A program made the translations under genes and the position numbers. From the NCBI GenBank assembly GCA_014529385.2, contig CM043968.1, forward strand, positions 3,070,001 through 3,132,000: a DNA stretch of 62,000 nucleotides, written 5' to 3'. The notes under the pieces were generated by a model that saw only the letters and a list, made by a program, of their open reading frames with translations, ran no database searches and was not told the DNA's origin. How positions within the stretch are numbered: position 1 is the stretch's first letter; the number at the start of each line of letters is the position of its first letter. Shown piece by piece: positions 10,440 through 21,178 of this stretch. This DNA comes from Adiantum capillus-veneris (lineage: Eukaryota; Streptophyta; Polypodiopsida; Polypodiales; Pteridaceae).

Positions 10440-12140
10440 TCAAAACTACTATATTGAATTCATGGATTTTGGACAACACGTATGTGCTATTGATCTTTCT
10501 TTAATAAGTTTGAAAGAAATCAAAGACCTACTAGGGAAGGGTCTGAATCATATCCCACTTCAACCACTGAACCCACACTTGGCTTATGCCACACTACTTA
10601 ATTGCTTGGCTGACATAGCCAAGCTAATGGATCTAGACAGTCTACAACATGCTAGAATTTTGATTCACTCTTCTCTCATTTCCAAACATGCATTGGGTCA
10701 GTCCCACCTACATGGTTAAGCCAGGAAACAACATGGCTTTCTCCCACGCTTTCTTCCCTCTAAAATAAACTAAAACAAGATTGGTTTGTGGTCGGGCTTG
10801 ACAAAGCCCCGCATATACCCACTTTCATATGCAAACACTTGGCCAAGGTGACAATTGAGACCAAGATAAAGGGACCAAAAATCTTGCTCTTGGAAATGAA
10901 CCCTGAGGAAGTCATTCAATACCTTGACTCTTTATTGGGTCATTTTAGACTAGAAACTCAGAGTTCTAAACTTCCTATACTTTTTCCAACCTATAAGAGT
11001 CACAAGCACAAGTTTAGGTGGATTTCAAATGCCTCTAATTGTACTATGTTACATGCCACAAGTGTTATTACTTCTTGCCTTAATCTAATCCTCACCGACT
11101 TCAATACTATTTTTGATGAAAAATTCACAATAGTGAAGGCTTTCAATGCCTTAAGGTTAATAACTTTTGGCTTGTAAAGAACGCAACTGAAGTGTTCATA
11201 AATCTTCCACAATGCATTTTTCCCATGTTTTCAACAGATTATCACTCAATGCTATGAAAACGTCTCACTCTTTGAGCCTTCTGGGCTTTTCTTTGTCCTC
11301 CAACAAATTAGTAAATGGGTGTTTGGAAGGAGGAATGGAATGGGATATCATGCCATTTCATTAGCCAAAAGTCCTAGATGGGTCAAAAACAAACACAAAG
11401 GACCACCAGCCCATTATGATCTTTGTAATCTAATTGATCTTATTGAATGGCTACTTCAAAATTTCTTTGTTCAGCTAGGCAATCAATGCTATCGGCAAAT
11501 CGATGGTATACCTATGGGATTCTCATGTTCACCAGTCATGTGCAATCTTTACTTAGCTTTTTTTTAGTATAGATGGATTCTTAAACAGTTAGAAACGTTG
11601 ACCAACATTATTGATCTAACACTTTTTCAACATACCTACATGTATATGGATGATGTGTTTAGTTTGAATAATCTCGTCTTTGCTAACTGTTTAGCAAAAA
11701 TATATCCTGATAATCTTAAGAGTGAATCAAGTTTCATGGAGTGCATGTATATCGGTGACAAGAGAGTTGTTACCAAAACAACCTTTCTAAACTTTGAACC
11801 ATTTCACTTATCTCTCCACTAACTGGGAGATTTGTCATTGAATTCTCTTGGAAGAGAGACATTCTGAACCTTGGCCAAATTGAGTATGTTAAAAGGAAGA
11901 GTAATCGACCACATAAGGTAGCACTAAAAACTTGTCTTGGCATGGTGTATCTCATTATGTATTCATCCTTGTACTCTTTCATTGCCTTTACGGCAATGTG
12001 TCACCTGATTAAGAAATACAAAGCCAATGGGTTTGCCTTGAAGGAGCTGTAAGGTACTATTAATCTCTTTCTGACAAAAAACTCTTGGCCTCTCTACTCG
12101 AAAAACAAGGATATCATCATTGAATTTTTGAATAGTATGC
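10440..12140 (+). pseudogene. Penelope-like element reverse transcriptase remnant
   Basis: Several hallmarks appear in order over broken frames: LLGKGLNHIP near 10530 (the LxKGLxFxP motif before Penelope RTs), DKAPHIPTFICKHL at 10800, YKSHKHKFRWISNASNC near 10994-11043, GIPMGFSCSPVMCNLYL at 11505, and YMYMDDVFSLNN at 11638 (the family's RYIDDxxxxNN active site, with both Asp retained). A C-terminal stretch near 11840-12050 may be the thumb. Stops at 10717, 11175 and 11565 and frameshifts show it is dead. I see no GIY-YIG endonuclease downstream. Neither copia, gypsy nor LINE RT has this motif set. Penelope-like elements are uncommon in plants, though reported in conifers. Confidence 0.75.
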
Positions 12141-12225
12141 ATTAGCACACTGGGCATAGGGGAGGTCTGACCACTTGGTGATGACCTTTCTCACCAACTG
12201 GTAGACCTTCCCCTGGGTAAGGGTG

Positions 12226-12228
<3 letters not shown>

Positions 12229-12258
<30 letters not shown>
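12229..12258. repeat. CT microsatellite
   Basis: Uninterrupted CT repeat between the Penelope-like remnant and the gypsy LTR. The rest of 12140-12370 holds nothing recognisable. Confidence 0.95.
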
Positions 12259-12259
<1 letters not shown>

Positions 12260-12370
12260 ACTGATCCACTAACTTGATCATTATTTGTTAGCTTGCTCTG
12301 ATGGATAAACATATGGTGGTTTAAATCCTGGATTACCCACATTGTCTTATGAATGTCTATATCCTTGTAA

Positions 12371-15139
12371 TGTACCCAATATTTTTCAATATAAAATATT
12401 TCAGTTACTTTGCAAAAGTATTTGATGTTTGCATTTTTGTTAAGTCATTCAGCATTTCAACAAAACGATCAGATTGAAAATTGGACTATTGGACTATTAA
12501 TTATGGACCTTACTTATGGGGGAACAATAGGTTTCTATGAGAAATTTAAGCGTTAAGACCATAATTGAAGATGAGAGTTGACCCTTAAGAAAGAAGGAGA
12601 ATTTTTTGGCTAAGTTTTAGGAAAGAAGGAATAGTTTTAAAAAAGAAGCAATGATTTTAGGAAATAAAGAGTTTTTTAAAGGAAAGATGGAGTATTTCTA
12701 GGAAAGCAAAGAAAGTAAGTCAAGATTAGAGCTTTCTTTCTTGGAAGCCAAGCTTCTTCTAAAATTAGAGTCTCAAAATTGCACATTAGGATGTGTCCCC
12801 AAAAAAATAATAATAAACATTTTTTGCAAATGTGCGCAAACTTATCTGTCTGCTTTTTGATATTCTTAGCTTTTGATTTTGGCCTTGAGAGCCTATATAA
12901 AGACCCCTCTCCCTTCACTTTCAACGCACACACAAAATTCTCAAAAGCGGAATCTCTCTTGTCTTGATGTTGGAGGTATCTTCTCTTCCTCAAGCTTTCA
13001 CCCTCAACCTCTCTCCCTTGAGCTCTTACCCTCAATCCGTCTCCAACTCCTTCACTACCGTCATCGTGATGTCCCTCGGATTTCTAGAGCTCTCATTAGG
13101 AGAAAGTTGGACTCAATTTTGGGCCCTGTAAGAAACGCCAACTCAACATAGAGAGGTAATATTAAAAAATACAAAAGTAGTTTTTTTACAATTCTATTTC
13201 TCATAGTACATACGTAAAAGTTTGCTCAATCACTTAAATGCATGCTCGTACAAAATGCTTTTCAAGAGCCTAACTTAAGTGTGCACCAAAATCCATGTCC
13301 GTGAATCTTAATGAGTGATGTGATCTGCAATGAGAGAAAACACATAATAGATGTTTTCAAAATACAAAAAGAACAACACGGATGCATCTGGAATGTCAGA
13401 AACCTTAGAATAGCACTTTAGAACATTGAAATCCGACGTCTCTAGCTCAAGATATAGCCGTTTTAAGCCGAGACCTCATGAGGTCTGAACAAAGCGAATA
13501 GAGGCCCCCAAGACCCCTCATGGGCCTTTATTTGCTTGGTTTTGACCCCTTCACAATCTTAATTAGTACCTATCAATCACTATCAAATACAACCCATTCG
13601 AATTTGAATTGCGAGTACCTCATAAAGAGGTGATTGATGCTTGTGCAAGATAGTAACAGCTGACCATAAAAGGCACTCGACGCTTGTGCAAGATGTCACT
13701 ATCAAGCGCCTCACTTTTCTCATGACAATGATAATTTCACCAAAATGTTTTTCATGGATATTTTAAAAAATGAGACAAAAGGCTTTTCAACGTAACATTA
13801 GCCTTCTTCCTATTGGCTAAAGAGCATTCTCTCACTAGAGCTAAAAGGCCTGAAAATGAGTCCATTTATTTCCTAATGCTTTCCCTCTTCTCTTTTGCAA
13901 CAAGATGGTCCAAAAGTGAGTGACCCGAGGCTCCAAAGATGCTACAATCGCTCCACTTCAAAGAAAGGTACAAAGGAAGGTATCTACTACTCCAATTGTT
14001 TCTCAAGTGGAGGTATCGACTATGGAAGAAGTCGCAGTCACCCAACCTCAACCACGTGAGGTAGGCGAACGCATTGCTAATCCAGTAAGATGGATGTATA
14101 ATTTTGCATTGTTATACATGCTGACACGGTAAGTCAATTCTAAGAATTCCTTTAAACCGTCCAAAAAACATGATTATATCACAAGAAACAAGTATATGAT
14201 TTTGTACAGTAGTGAAAGAATTGTTTGATAAATGGTTAATGTTTAATATCTCCGTTTGATGTTAGGAGTGACTATCATGTTTGAGGAATCACTTAAAGAA
14301 AACAATTAATGAAAAAATATCTTGTTTCTAGATGGAAATTGTGGTTAGCAAGGTGATTCCGCGGTTAGCAAAGAATAAGCTAAGGTTATCAGCTCTCTTT
14401 TTATCCCTTGCGGTTAGCGATTGGGGAAGTTTGCATATTTTGTGGTTAGCAAAAAAGTAGATCATTTACAAAGATTCTATTGGTTAGATAGAAAAAGTCC
14501 ACGGGTAGCGGCAAACGCATATGAAAATTGGATAATTCTTTTTGTTGAAATATAGAACTATTTTCATTAGACCATGTTTGAGAAAGAGTTGTTTTGATGA
14601 TGTTTGAAGGGTTGTATGAAGGAACTTGTGTCCAAAATTAATAAAGGAACCTTGTTTGTATATGTAAAACAAAGTGGTAGTAATTAGAAAACAAGAAGAA
14701 TGGGTGAATGTCGTGTGGAAAGTGGGAGACTAGTATCCAAATTGATCCATGTCTATGGACGGGTGGACCCGATTAGTTGAGTACTTTTCACAACATTACA
14801 AGTTAGTTTAGACTAAGTATCATATCATATTTAGGGTTTATGAATGGTGGATGTACCTCTTAAACGTGGAAAACAAGGCATTTATTTATGGATTCTAAAT
14901 ATGTCAATGGGATTTCATCTTTGTGTTATAGGAAATAGCTTCTATTAGAATCCTTGATTTATTGACCTGGCTTGTGGTGTATGACCCTTACAGCCATGAT
15001 CATGATGGATAGAGGATTTCCTCTCTTCTATTGCTTGTATCCTTGCTTTGTGGAATCAAAGTAAGGTGTCATCAATGGAACTTGAGGATAAAGGAAGTCT
15101 ATCTATCAAATTGCCCCAATCTTCTAGATTGGGAGCTCA
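12371..15139 (+). repeat. 5' LTR of the gypsy chromovirus
   Basis: It starts TGTACCCAAT like the 3' LTR at 21179. Homology to the 3' LTR runs to about 14237, interrupted by the 13094-13878 insertion. The true end is probably near 15139, just before the primer site at 15144, giving about 2.0 kb without the insertion. A TATATAAAG promoter-like sequence lies near 12893. The part from 14343 to 14510, absent from the truncated 3' LTR, has several copies of GGTTAGCRA. The right border is inferred from the primer site. Confidence 0.75.
13094..13878. mobile_element. 785-bp terminal-inverted-repeat (MITE-like) insertion
   Basis: The 3' LTR reads TCTAGAGCTCTCTTTCCC without interruption near 21824, whereas the 5' LTR has 785 extra bases at exactly this point. 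The insert starts CATTAGGAGAAAGTTGGACTC and the reverse complement of its end starts CATTAGGAAATAAATGGACTC (17 of 21 identical); similarity continues through a GGGCCC/AGGCC block to about 38 bp. No coding frame is seen. No TSD beyond a possible CT is visible, which fits no common family cleanly, and the CT-rich target may have slipped. Confidence 0.8.
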
Positions 15140-15143
15140 GAAT

Positions 15144-15155
15144 TGGTATCAGAAT
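15144..15155 (+). other. Primer-binding site of the gypsy chromovirus
   Basis: TGGTATCAGAAT matches the initiator-Met primer site TGGTATCAGAGC except for two bases. It follows the inferred LTR end GCTCA. Confidence 0.7.
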
Positions 15156-15260
15156 CTTAGGTTTACAGTTTGGTTTCTCAACAGTTTGCACTATCCTTGG
15201 GTTGAATGCATATATACATAGCTTGACATTGTTATCCTACTTATTTTGTAGCACAAATTT

Positions 15261-15587
15261 ATGGACACCAACTCTTTAACTATCTTTAAATCAATATATC
15301 ACACTGTTTGCCAATCACCAATCTTCAAATTCCGAGAGAAAGTATTCCACATTCTCGATAAGATTTTTGCATCTCATATAAATCTTGATCCATCAAATAC
15401 ATGGTTATATACAAGTCATTGGGTTCTTGGATCAACCTTTGCCATTCAAGCAGGTCACATTGGACACTTGGAAATTGACTTGCACCAAATCAAGTGGGAT
15501 GAAGACTTGAAGCTGAATCAGTACTTTCAATTTTATGAAGCATCACTGATAGTCATGGCCCCGTATGGAGTCACAATTCACAATTGA
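15261..15587 (+). CDS. Open frame of 108 codons between primer site and gag, unrecognised
   Basis: The frame encodes MDTNSLTIFKSIYHTV... and ends ...APYGVTIHN. It begins about 105 bp after the primer site and lies 670 bp before the recognisable gag. It has mixed, protein-like composition with no low-complexity run, membrane segment or zinc motif. In another frame after the stop some protein-like sequence continues (EEKVFIGYPELPRVYQF). It may be a decayed gag N-terminus, an extra ORF of this element, or chance. I do not assign a function. Confidence 0.35.
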   Translation: MDTNSLTIFKSIYHTVCQSPIFKFREKVFHILDKIFASHINLDPSNTWLYTSHWVLGSTFAIQAGHIGHLEIDLHQIKWDEDLKLNQYFQFYEASLIVMAPYGVTIHN

Positions 15588-15879
15588 TGGGTTTATGACA
15601 AAGTGACATCAGTTATCCCTGCCAATTGAGTTGTTATTTTTGACAATCACACTCGGTCGACCTTCGAGGAAAAAGTTTTCATTGGCTACCCCGAGCTTCC
15701 TCGTGTGTATCAATTTTAGACCCATATCATGAACGACCAAAATTTAAAACATGTCAGCTGATGTGTATCACAGTTATGGTTGAAACCTCTATTATATTTT
15801 CTGATGGAGAGATCTTTTGTAGACCCCTATATGACTTTTTGATGATTTTATGAATAGTAAATGAAGTTGTTTTGCTTCA

Positions 15880-16040
15880 AAAGAATTGTTTGACTGGTTA
15901 AGTCATTTGATTGACTTATAGTGGATTAGATAAGTTATGATTGGTTAAAGTCATGTGATTGAGAAAAGTTATGACTGGTTAAGTCATGTGATTGAATTTT
16001 TTTTGGACTAAATAAGTCATGATTGATTGAGCTTCTAGCA
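15880..16040. repeat. Short tandem motif array (GGTTAAGTCATGTGATTGA)
   Basis: Near-copies of the motif occur at about 15895, 15940 and 15973, with a partial copy near 16012. Spacing is 33-45 bp. It lies in the untranslated part between the unrecognised frame and gag. No coding or regulatory role is evident. Confidence 0.65.
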
Positions 16041-16269
16041 GACTCAATAAGTCTAAGTTGGAAAATACCTTAGTATTTTGAGTTATTACAAATATTGATA
16101 TTAATATATATGTACATTTGGCAGAACCCTCAAATCACTTCTATAATGGAAAACCCTTAGAACGATGCTATTTACACGAAAATTTTGGAATAGAAATTGT
16201 AATTTCTCAAACAAATGCAACCACCTTTTTAAAAAGGAGAGGGGGCTTATATTGAGAAGAATGCAGAAG

Positions 16270-16925
16270 TATGGATTGAAGTTATGGATGATTACTTTTT
16301 GGCAGCAAAGACTACACCTGTAAACCAAGCGATGCTAGGGATGTTTCGTCTCTCAGATGAAGAAAAATTATGGTGGAAACAACATTGCCATGACATGGGA
16401 GTATTGGAAAAATCCCAGAGTTGGAGAGAAATTAAACAAGCAGTGAGGGAAAGATACTTACCCCTTGCCCACAAAGTTCGAAGATGAATGAGTTCTTTAG
16501 CTTGAAACAATACAACTTGTCCTTGGAAGGGTACTACTCAAAGTTTGTAAGGCTTAGGCATTATACGCCGCCAATGACCATAAAGCAGCAGTTAGTCCGT
16601 TTTTGTCAAGGTTTAAGAGAACCAATTAGCTCGCGATTATAAGTCATGACACCTACCACTGTGCAAGATGTTTTACTACGAGCTAAGCCATTAATGAAGG
16701 AGAAAGGGATTAGAAGGCGAGTTGAATAGAATCAAATTTTTAATGGTGCTAGGCGACCAACAAGGTTTTCCATTAATGATAGACAACCACAAAGAGCTTA
16801 TGCCACTAATGCACAAAATCCTTCATGCTCGGATGTTCAATGCTTCGAATGTGGAGAGATGGGACATTATCGGAATAGATGTCCGCGTCAAACTAATTGA
16901 GCAACATCAACAATTGAAGTAGACC
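16270..16925 (+). pseudogene. gag of the gypsy chromovirus
   Basis: The capsid part reads VNQAMLGMFRLSDEEKLWW and SWREIKQAVRERYLP (16284-16487), which fit the Retrotrans_gag pattern. After a frameshift near 16485 it continues as FFSLKQYNLSLEGYYSKF, and the zinc knuckle CFECGEMGHYRNRC lies at 16841-16882 with all four ligands. The frame is broken by a shift near 16485 and stops near 16640 and 16728. The protein would form the capsid and bind element RNA. Confidence 0.85.
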
Positions 16926-17099
16926 AAAGACACCATCCTTTTGGACATAACGGTGGATGAGGTTGTGGATGAGCTAGAGGGTGAGGAAGAGCAACCAGGG
17001 CCTTTGGAAGAGGTCAAGGTAGGAATGACCATGCACATACAGCTGCAAGAGAGCCTACCCTTGGTGAACAAGAAAGAGAGCAACTATTTATGCAGCTAT

Positions 17100-17833
17100 T
17101 GACAACCCTGAAGCTCAAAGACAATTTTCTCTTATTCAACACAAGCCACCCATCAAGATAAATCTTTTAATCTGCTCATCAATTGTGGAAGTACTCATTC
17201 TTTTATATCCCCAAAATGCTAGTGAAAGTTGAACCTGAATAAAAGACAAGCCAAATCCATGACAGTAGAATTGGCTAATGGAAAAACCATGGTATCACAA
17301 CATTCAGTGGGAACCCTTGATTTTGAACTTGGAGGGCATGCTACTTCAGCCTTCTTTAGAACCCTAATAGTTTGGATGTATGACGGGATTCTGGAGATGG
17401 ATTGGTTATCTATAAATCAAGCTAACATCCACTATGGCCAAGGCAGTTTGAGCTTTAGAGATAGTCAAGAAAAGAAAGTCAAAGTACAGGGAAAGAATGG
17501 GATTCCAAGGATTCAATTAGTTAAAGCAAACCATCTACTCAAAGGCATGAGAGCCGGACAACAAATATTTGTGGTCAAGATGAACAAGGTCGATCCAAAA
17601 TCAAGCGGTACAAAACCCTCTTGGCTTCATGAATATTCAGATGTGTTTCTTGAAGATCTCACCTCTCTTCCTCCCAATCAACATGAGATAGAGATTCTCC
17701 AAGGAAGTGAGCCAGTGTCAAAGAGACCTTATAAAATGGCACTACCAAAGGCCATTGAATTGAAGGAGTAGCTTCGTCAACTTATAGAACAAGGATTTAT
17801 TAGACCAAGTAGATCAAGTTGGGGAGCACCAGT
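17100..17833 (+). pseudogene. gypsy protease and 5' part of reverse transcriptase
   Basis: INCGSTHSFIS near 17179-17211 occupies the aspartic protease active-site position, but Asp is replaced by Asn, so the enzyme would be dead even with a repaired frame. From 17229 the frame is open for 180 codons: DGILEMDWL (usual ILGMDWL) closes the protease, then VFLEDLTSLPPNQHEIEI and SKRPYKMALPKAIELKE start RT. A stop at 17769 follows, then FIRPSRSSWGAP up to the TRIM insertion at 17834. RT resumes at 18749. Confidence 0.85.
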
Positions 17834-18193
17834 TGTGAGGCGCCATGCAAAGCGTGTGATTGCACGTGTGCAGTACAAGAGAGGGAAGAAGACACACAAT
17901 CTGGGTAAGTAGAGATCTCACACTCAAGGCAGTGAGTGAGACTCCCTTATTCTTTTGTCTATGAAGGAATAGGGTTAGTAAGTGAGTGGGTGGCCAGATC
18001 CGAGGTGTCCAACTCTGGGTTAAGGCACATCCTGTCTTTACCCCAACAATCTCCCACTTAAAGGCGAATGTACCAAGAAGTGGATCTACTAGCTAACTAC
18101 TAGTATACACAAAGGATATAGGTGAGAGAATCTCTCAACCTACACCCACTGGCTCACTCACTCTCTCTACAAACAACAAGAGTCTCTCTCTCC

Positions 18194-18229
<36 letters not shown>

Positions 18230-18743
18230 AGCACTACTACTCTATAGCATTTCTGGGAGGGAGCATAAGAAAAAAAAATGCTATGCTTATTAGGTCATTC
18301 AACGCTATCTGCAATTGCTCTCTACGCTATTCAAAAGAGCTCCAATGTTATCCGATTTGCTACTTGCTTTGCAAAAAAGGTTTCCTTGCCAAGCTGTGCA
18401 CTGTAAACTTTTCACAGTCCAAGCTACCAAATTCTCTGCACACATATCTCCAATCCTTAGCTCGCATCTGAGCTTGTGTGTGCGCCACCAAGAGAGGATC
18501 GAGAAGGCGCCCTGCTCTATTACCACTTGTGAGGCATCATGTAGAGCGTGCGAGTGCATGTGTGCAGTGCGAGAGAGGGAAGAAGACACATCATATGGGT
18601 TAGTGGAGATCTCACACTCAAGGCAGTCAATGAGTATCCCTTATTCTTTTATTTATGAAATAAGACTGTTAGTAAGTGAGTGGGCGGCTAGATCCGAGGT
18701 GTTTGGCTCTGGGGTTCATGCACATCCTACCTTTACCTCGACA
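17834..18743 (-). mobile_element. TRIM-like non-autonomous LTR retroelement (910 bp) inside gypsy RT
   Basis: Two direct repeats, 17834-18048 (215 bp) and 18528-18743 (216 bp), each begin TGTGAGGC and end CA on the plus strand. Read on the minus strand, the LTR starts TGTTGGGG or TGTCGAGG, the sequence before the left copy is the purine tract AAGTGGGAGAT, and after the right copy comes TGGTAATAGAGC, close to the initiator-Met primer site. The insert interrupts gypsy RT; removing it with one flanking pentamer restores GAPVLFQNKKDGTL. The flanks CCAGT (17829-17833) and TTAGT (18744-18748) look like a diverged 5-bp TSD. No gag or pol is present. Confidence 0.88.
18185..18230. repeat. CT microsatellite within the TRIM interior
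   Basis: CT-rich run, with CCCT interruptions at its left end, in the 480-bp interior between the two TRIM LTRs. Confidence 0.9.
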
Positions 18744-18748
18744 TTAGT

Positions 18749-19320
18749 CCTCTTTCAAAATAAGAAAGATGGAACTCTATGACTTTGCATTGATTACAGA
18801 GGACTAAACTAGCTAACAGTTAAGAACAACTACGCTATACTACGAATCGATGAATTGTTGGACAAGCTACATGGTTCCAAGGTCTTCTCAAAGATAGATC
18901 TAAGATCTAGCTATTAAAAAATCAGAATAAAGGAATCATATATTCCAAAGACAACTTTCAATGCTCGATATGGCCATTTTGAATTTATAGTAATGTCATT
19001 TGTTCTGACTAGTGCTTCGGTTATATTCAATAGATTGATGCAGGATATTTTCAGACCTTATGTGGATGATTTTGTTCTTGTCTTCTTTGATGATATTCTA
19101 ATCTACTCAAAGGATGAAGAAGAACGTGAAGGCCAGCTAAGGAAGGTGTTGGACGTTCTTCGAGAACACAATATATATGCAAAGATGAGCAAGTGTTCAT
19201 TCTTCACTCTAAGGATTGAGTATTTGGGATTTATTGTTTCTCATGAAGGAATCTCGGTGGACCCTGCTAAAGTTCAAGATATATTGAATGGCCTCAGCCA
19301 TCTAAGGTAAGTGAGCTTAG
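18749..19320 (+). pseudogene. gypsy reverse transcriptase, 3' part
   Basis: After the TRIM the RT continues: QNKKDGTL, a stop where Arg is expected, [20 protein letters not shown], then VDDFVLVFFDDILIYSK at about 19060-19110. The FDDILIYS active site keeps both Asp, and YLGFIVSHEGI follows near 19210. Stops near 18781, 18808 and 18915 break the frame. It is the same gene as 17100-17833. Confidence 0.88.
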
Positions 19321-19327
19321 AGGATTC

Positions 19328-19705
19328 TTGGGAATCACGGGTTGGTATCGAATTTGTATAAAGGATTATGCAGCTATCGCTTCACCCTTGACCAACCTTC
19401 TGAAGAAAGGAGTGAAGATAAGTTGGGAACCACTACACCAAGAAAGATTTTACCAACTTAAACAGTATGTGACTATAGCATCGTGCCTAAAGCTACCAAA
19501 TTTCAATCAAGCCTTTGAAGTCATCATGGAAGCTGGTGGAATAGCAGTTGGAGGAGTATTAGTTCAAGAAGGCAGACCAGTAGATTTCACCTCATGTAAG
19601 CTTAAGATTCATGTAAAGAACTACACCACTCATGACCTCAAACTATTGGCAGTCATTCACGCTCTGAAGTTGTGGAGACACTACTTAGTTGAAAACCATT
19701 TTTGA
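19328..19705 (+). pseudogene. gypsy RNase H domain
   Basis: GITGWYRICIKDYAAIASPL is the connection region after RT. AFEVIMEAGGIAVGGVLVQ corresponds to the RNase H start (usual DAS.G.GAVLxQ), with the first catalytic Asp replaced. YTTHDLKLLAVIHALKLWRHYL matches the YSxxxKELLAIVxALKxWRHYL block, Glu being Asp here. It is in a different frame from the RT segment. Confidence 0.85.
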
Positions 19706-19959
19706 GCCTCATATCTTCACCTAACAACCCAATTATTAAGAATATTAAGGAAGTTGCATCATCTGATTCAGAGTATCAAAGGCAACTTAACCTTGTTTGA
19801 TGTGGAGAATCAAAGAATATACCTGCAATGTTACATTTCTCACATGATGGACCTTGTACAGGTTATGTGTACCAAGGCACCCTCACTTAAAAGAAGGTTA
19901 TCTTATTTGAGGTCCATGCTAGCCCTACTTCAGGAAACCCAAGGTATGCGAAGAATCTC

Positions 19960-20990
19960 AATTTTGTACGCAAAAGTTTCTATTGGACTGAGAAAAAGGC
20001 ATATGTGCTACGCTATGTTCACCAATGCTTGTCATGCCAAAGGATTAAATCCAAGAGAGTTAAAATTCCCGGTAAACTTTGACCACTAGAAATTCCCCAA
20101 ATGAAGTGGCAATGTATAAGTATGGACTTTGTCATTGGATTACCTATGGTACAAGGAGGATACAATTCACTTATGGTAGTTGTTGACCTACTCACAAAGG
20201 TTGTGCATCTCATACCAGTAAAGACAACCTTTATCGCCTCTAACATTGCACAAATATTTGTTAAAGAGATTTTCAAATTTCATGGATTTCCCAGATGAAT
20301 TGTAAGCAATCGAGATGTGATGTTCACTTCAATTTTTTGGACCTCACTCTTCAAGGGGATTGGGAAAAAATTAAACTTTAGTACTGCATACCATCCTCAT
20401 TCAGATGGTCAAATAGAGCGAGTCAACCAAGTCATCAAAGATATTCTTAGAGCTTATTGAAGTAGGGAGCCTAAACAACGGATTCAATTTTTACCTCTAG
20501 TAGACTATGCTTACAATGCTTCTCACCATCAAAGCATTGGTATGACCGCATTTTGTGCTTTGTATGGTCAAGAATGTGTCTCTCCGCTCAATTTTTCATA
20601 TCCTTCCATAAGTGTTGAAGCATCTAAGAAGATGCTGGAAGAGATGGAAAACCAAACAAAAACCATTCGAGAGGATATTCAAGCAGCTCAAGATCGCCAA
20701 AAGCAGTATGTAGATGGTAAGAGATCCGAAAGAAGAAGTTTTTTCTTCGGATTCACATAAAGAGAAGCATCTTATCACTTGGAAAGTACAAGAAGCTTAG
20801 CGCACATTATTGTGGTCCTTACAAAGTGATCGAGTGTGTAGGAACCCAAGCTTACAAAGTTGAAGTTGCTAGCTCACATCAAAGTCTACGATGTATTTCA
20901 TGGAAGCTTATTGAAACCCTATATTCCCAGTGATGAGCAACTCCTCAATGATGAACAAATTGTCATGCCTACTCAAAACATCTTGGAGCT
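19960..20990 (+). pseudogene. gypsy integrase
   Basis: The Cys pair of the N-terminal zinc finger is recognisable near 20005-20045 (CYAMFTNACHAKGL), but the His pair is not. The core reads WQCISMDFVIGLP (first Asp, near 20130), VSNRDVMFTS (second Asp, near 20312) and HPHSDGQIERVNQ (Glu, near 20420), a DDE set with all three residues. A stop follows FPR at 20296 and another occurs near 20458. ALYGQECVSPL and a C-terminal VDGKRSE segment end at 20757. Beyond, YFMEAY-type residues near 20890-20930 correspond to the usual FHVSLLKPY. Confidence 0.88.
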
Positions 20991-21150
20991 CCAACCCTCT
21001 AGAATTTTGTAGTCTCGAGATTCTTTGAAATAGAGTTCTCAAAGAACACCTTGTTTAGTGATAAGACTATCGTGAAGAAGATGCAACATGGGAAGATGAA
21101 TCCACCTTAAAGAACGACTACCCTCACTTTTTCTCGAGATAAGGAAAATA
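20990..21150 (+). pseudogene. Chromodomain at the C-terminus of gypsy pol
   Basis: From about 21070 the residues EEDATWEDESTLKNDYPHF match the second half of a retroelement chromodomain (WxG..EEATWE......YP.FxLEDK). The first half is degraded. Chromodomains of chromoviruses direct integration to marked heterochromatin. A stop follows shortly after, before the purine tract. Confidence 0.75.
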
Positions 21151-21164
21151 TCGAATCCCTAACT

Positions 21165-21178
21165 TGGGGAGATTTTAA
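21165..21178 (+). other. Polypurine-like tract of the gypsy chromovirus
   Basis: TTGGGGAGATTTTAA abuts the 3' LTR start TGTACCC at 21179. Confidence 0.6.

Noticed and set aside
18315-18782. 155-codon frame crossing the TRIM right LTR into gypsy RT
   Set aside because: It spans the insertion boundary and fuses unrelated sequence; no domain.
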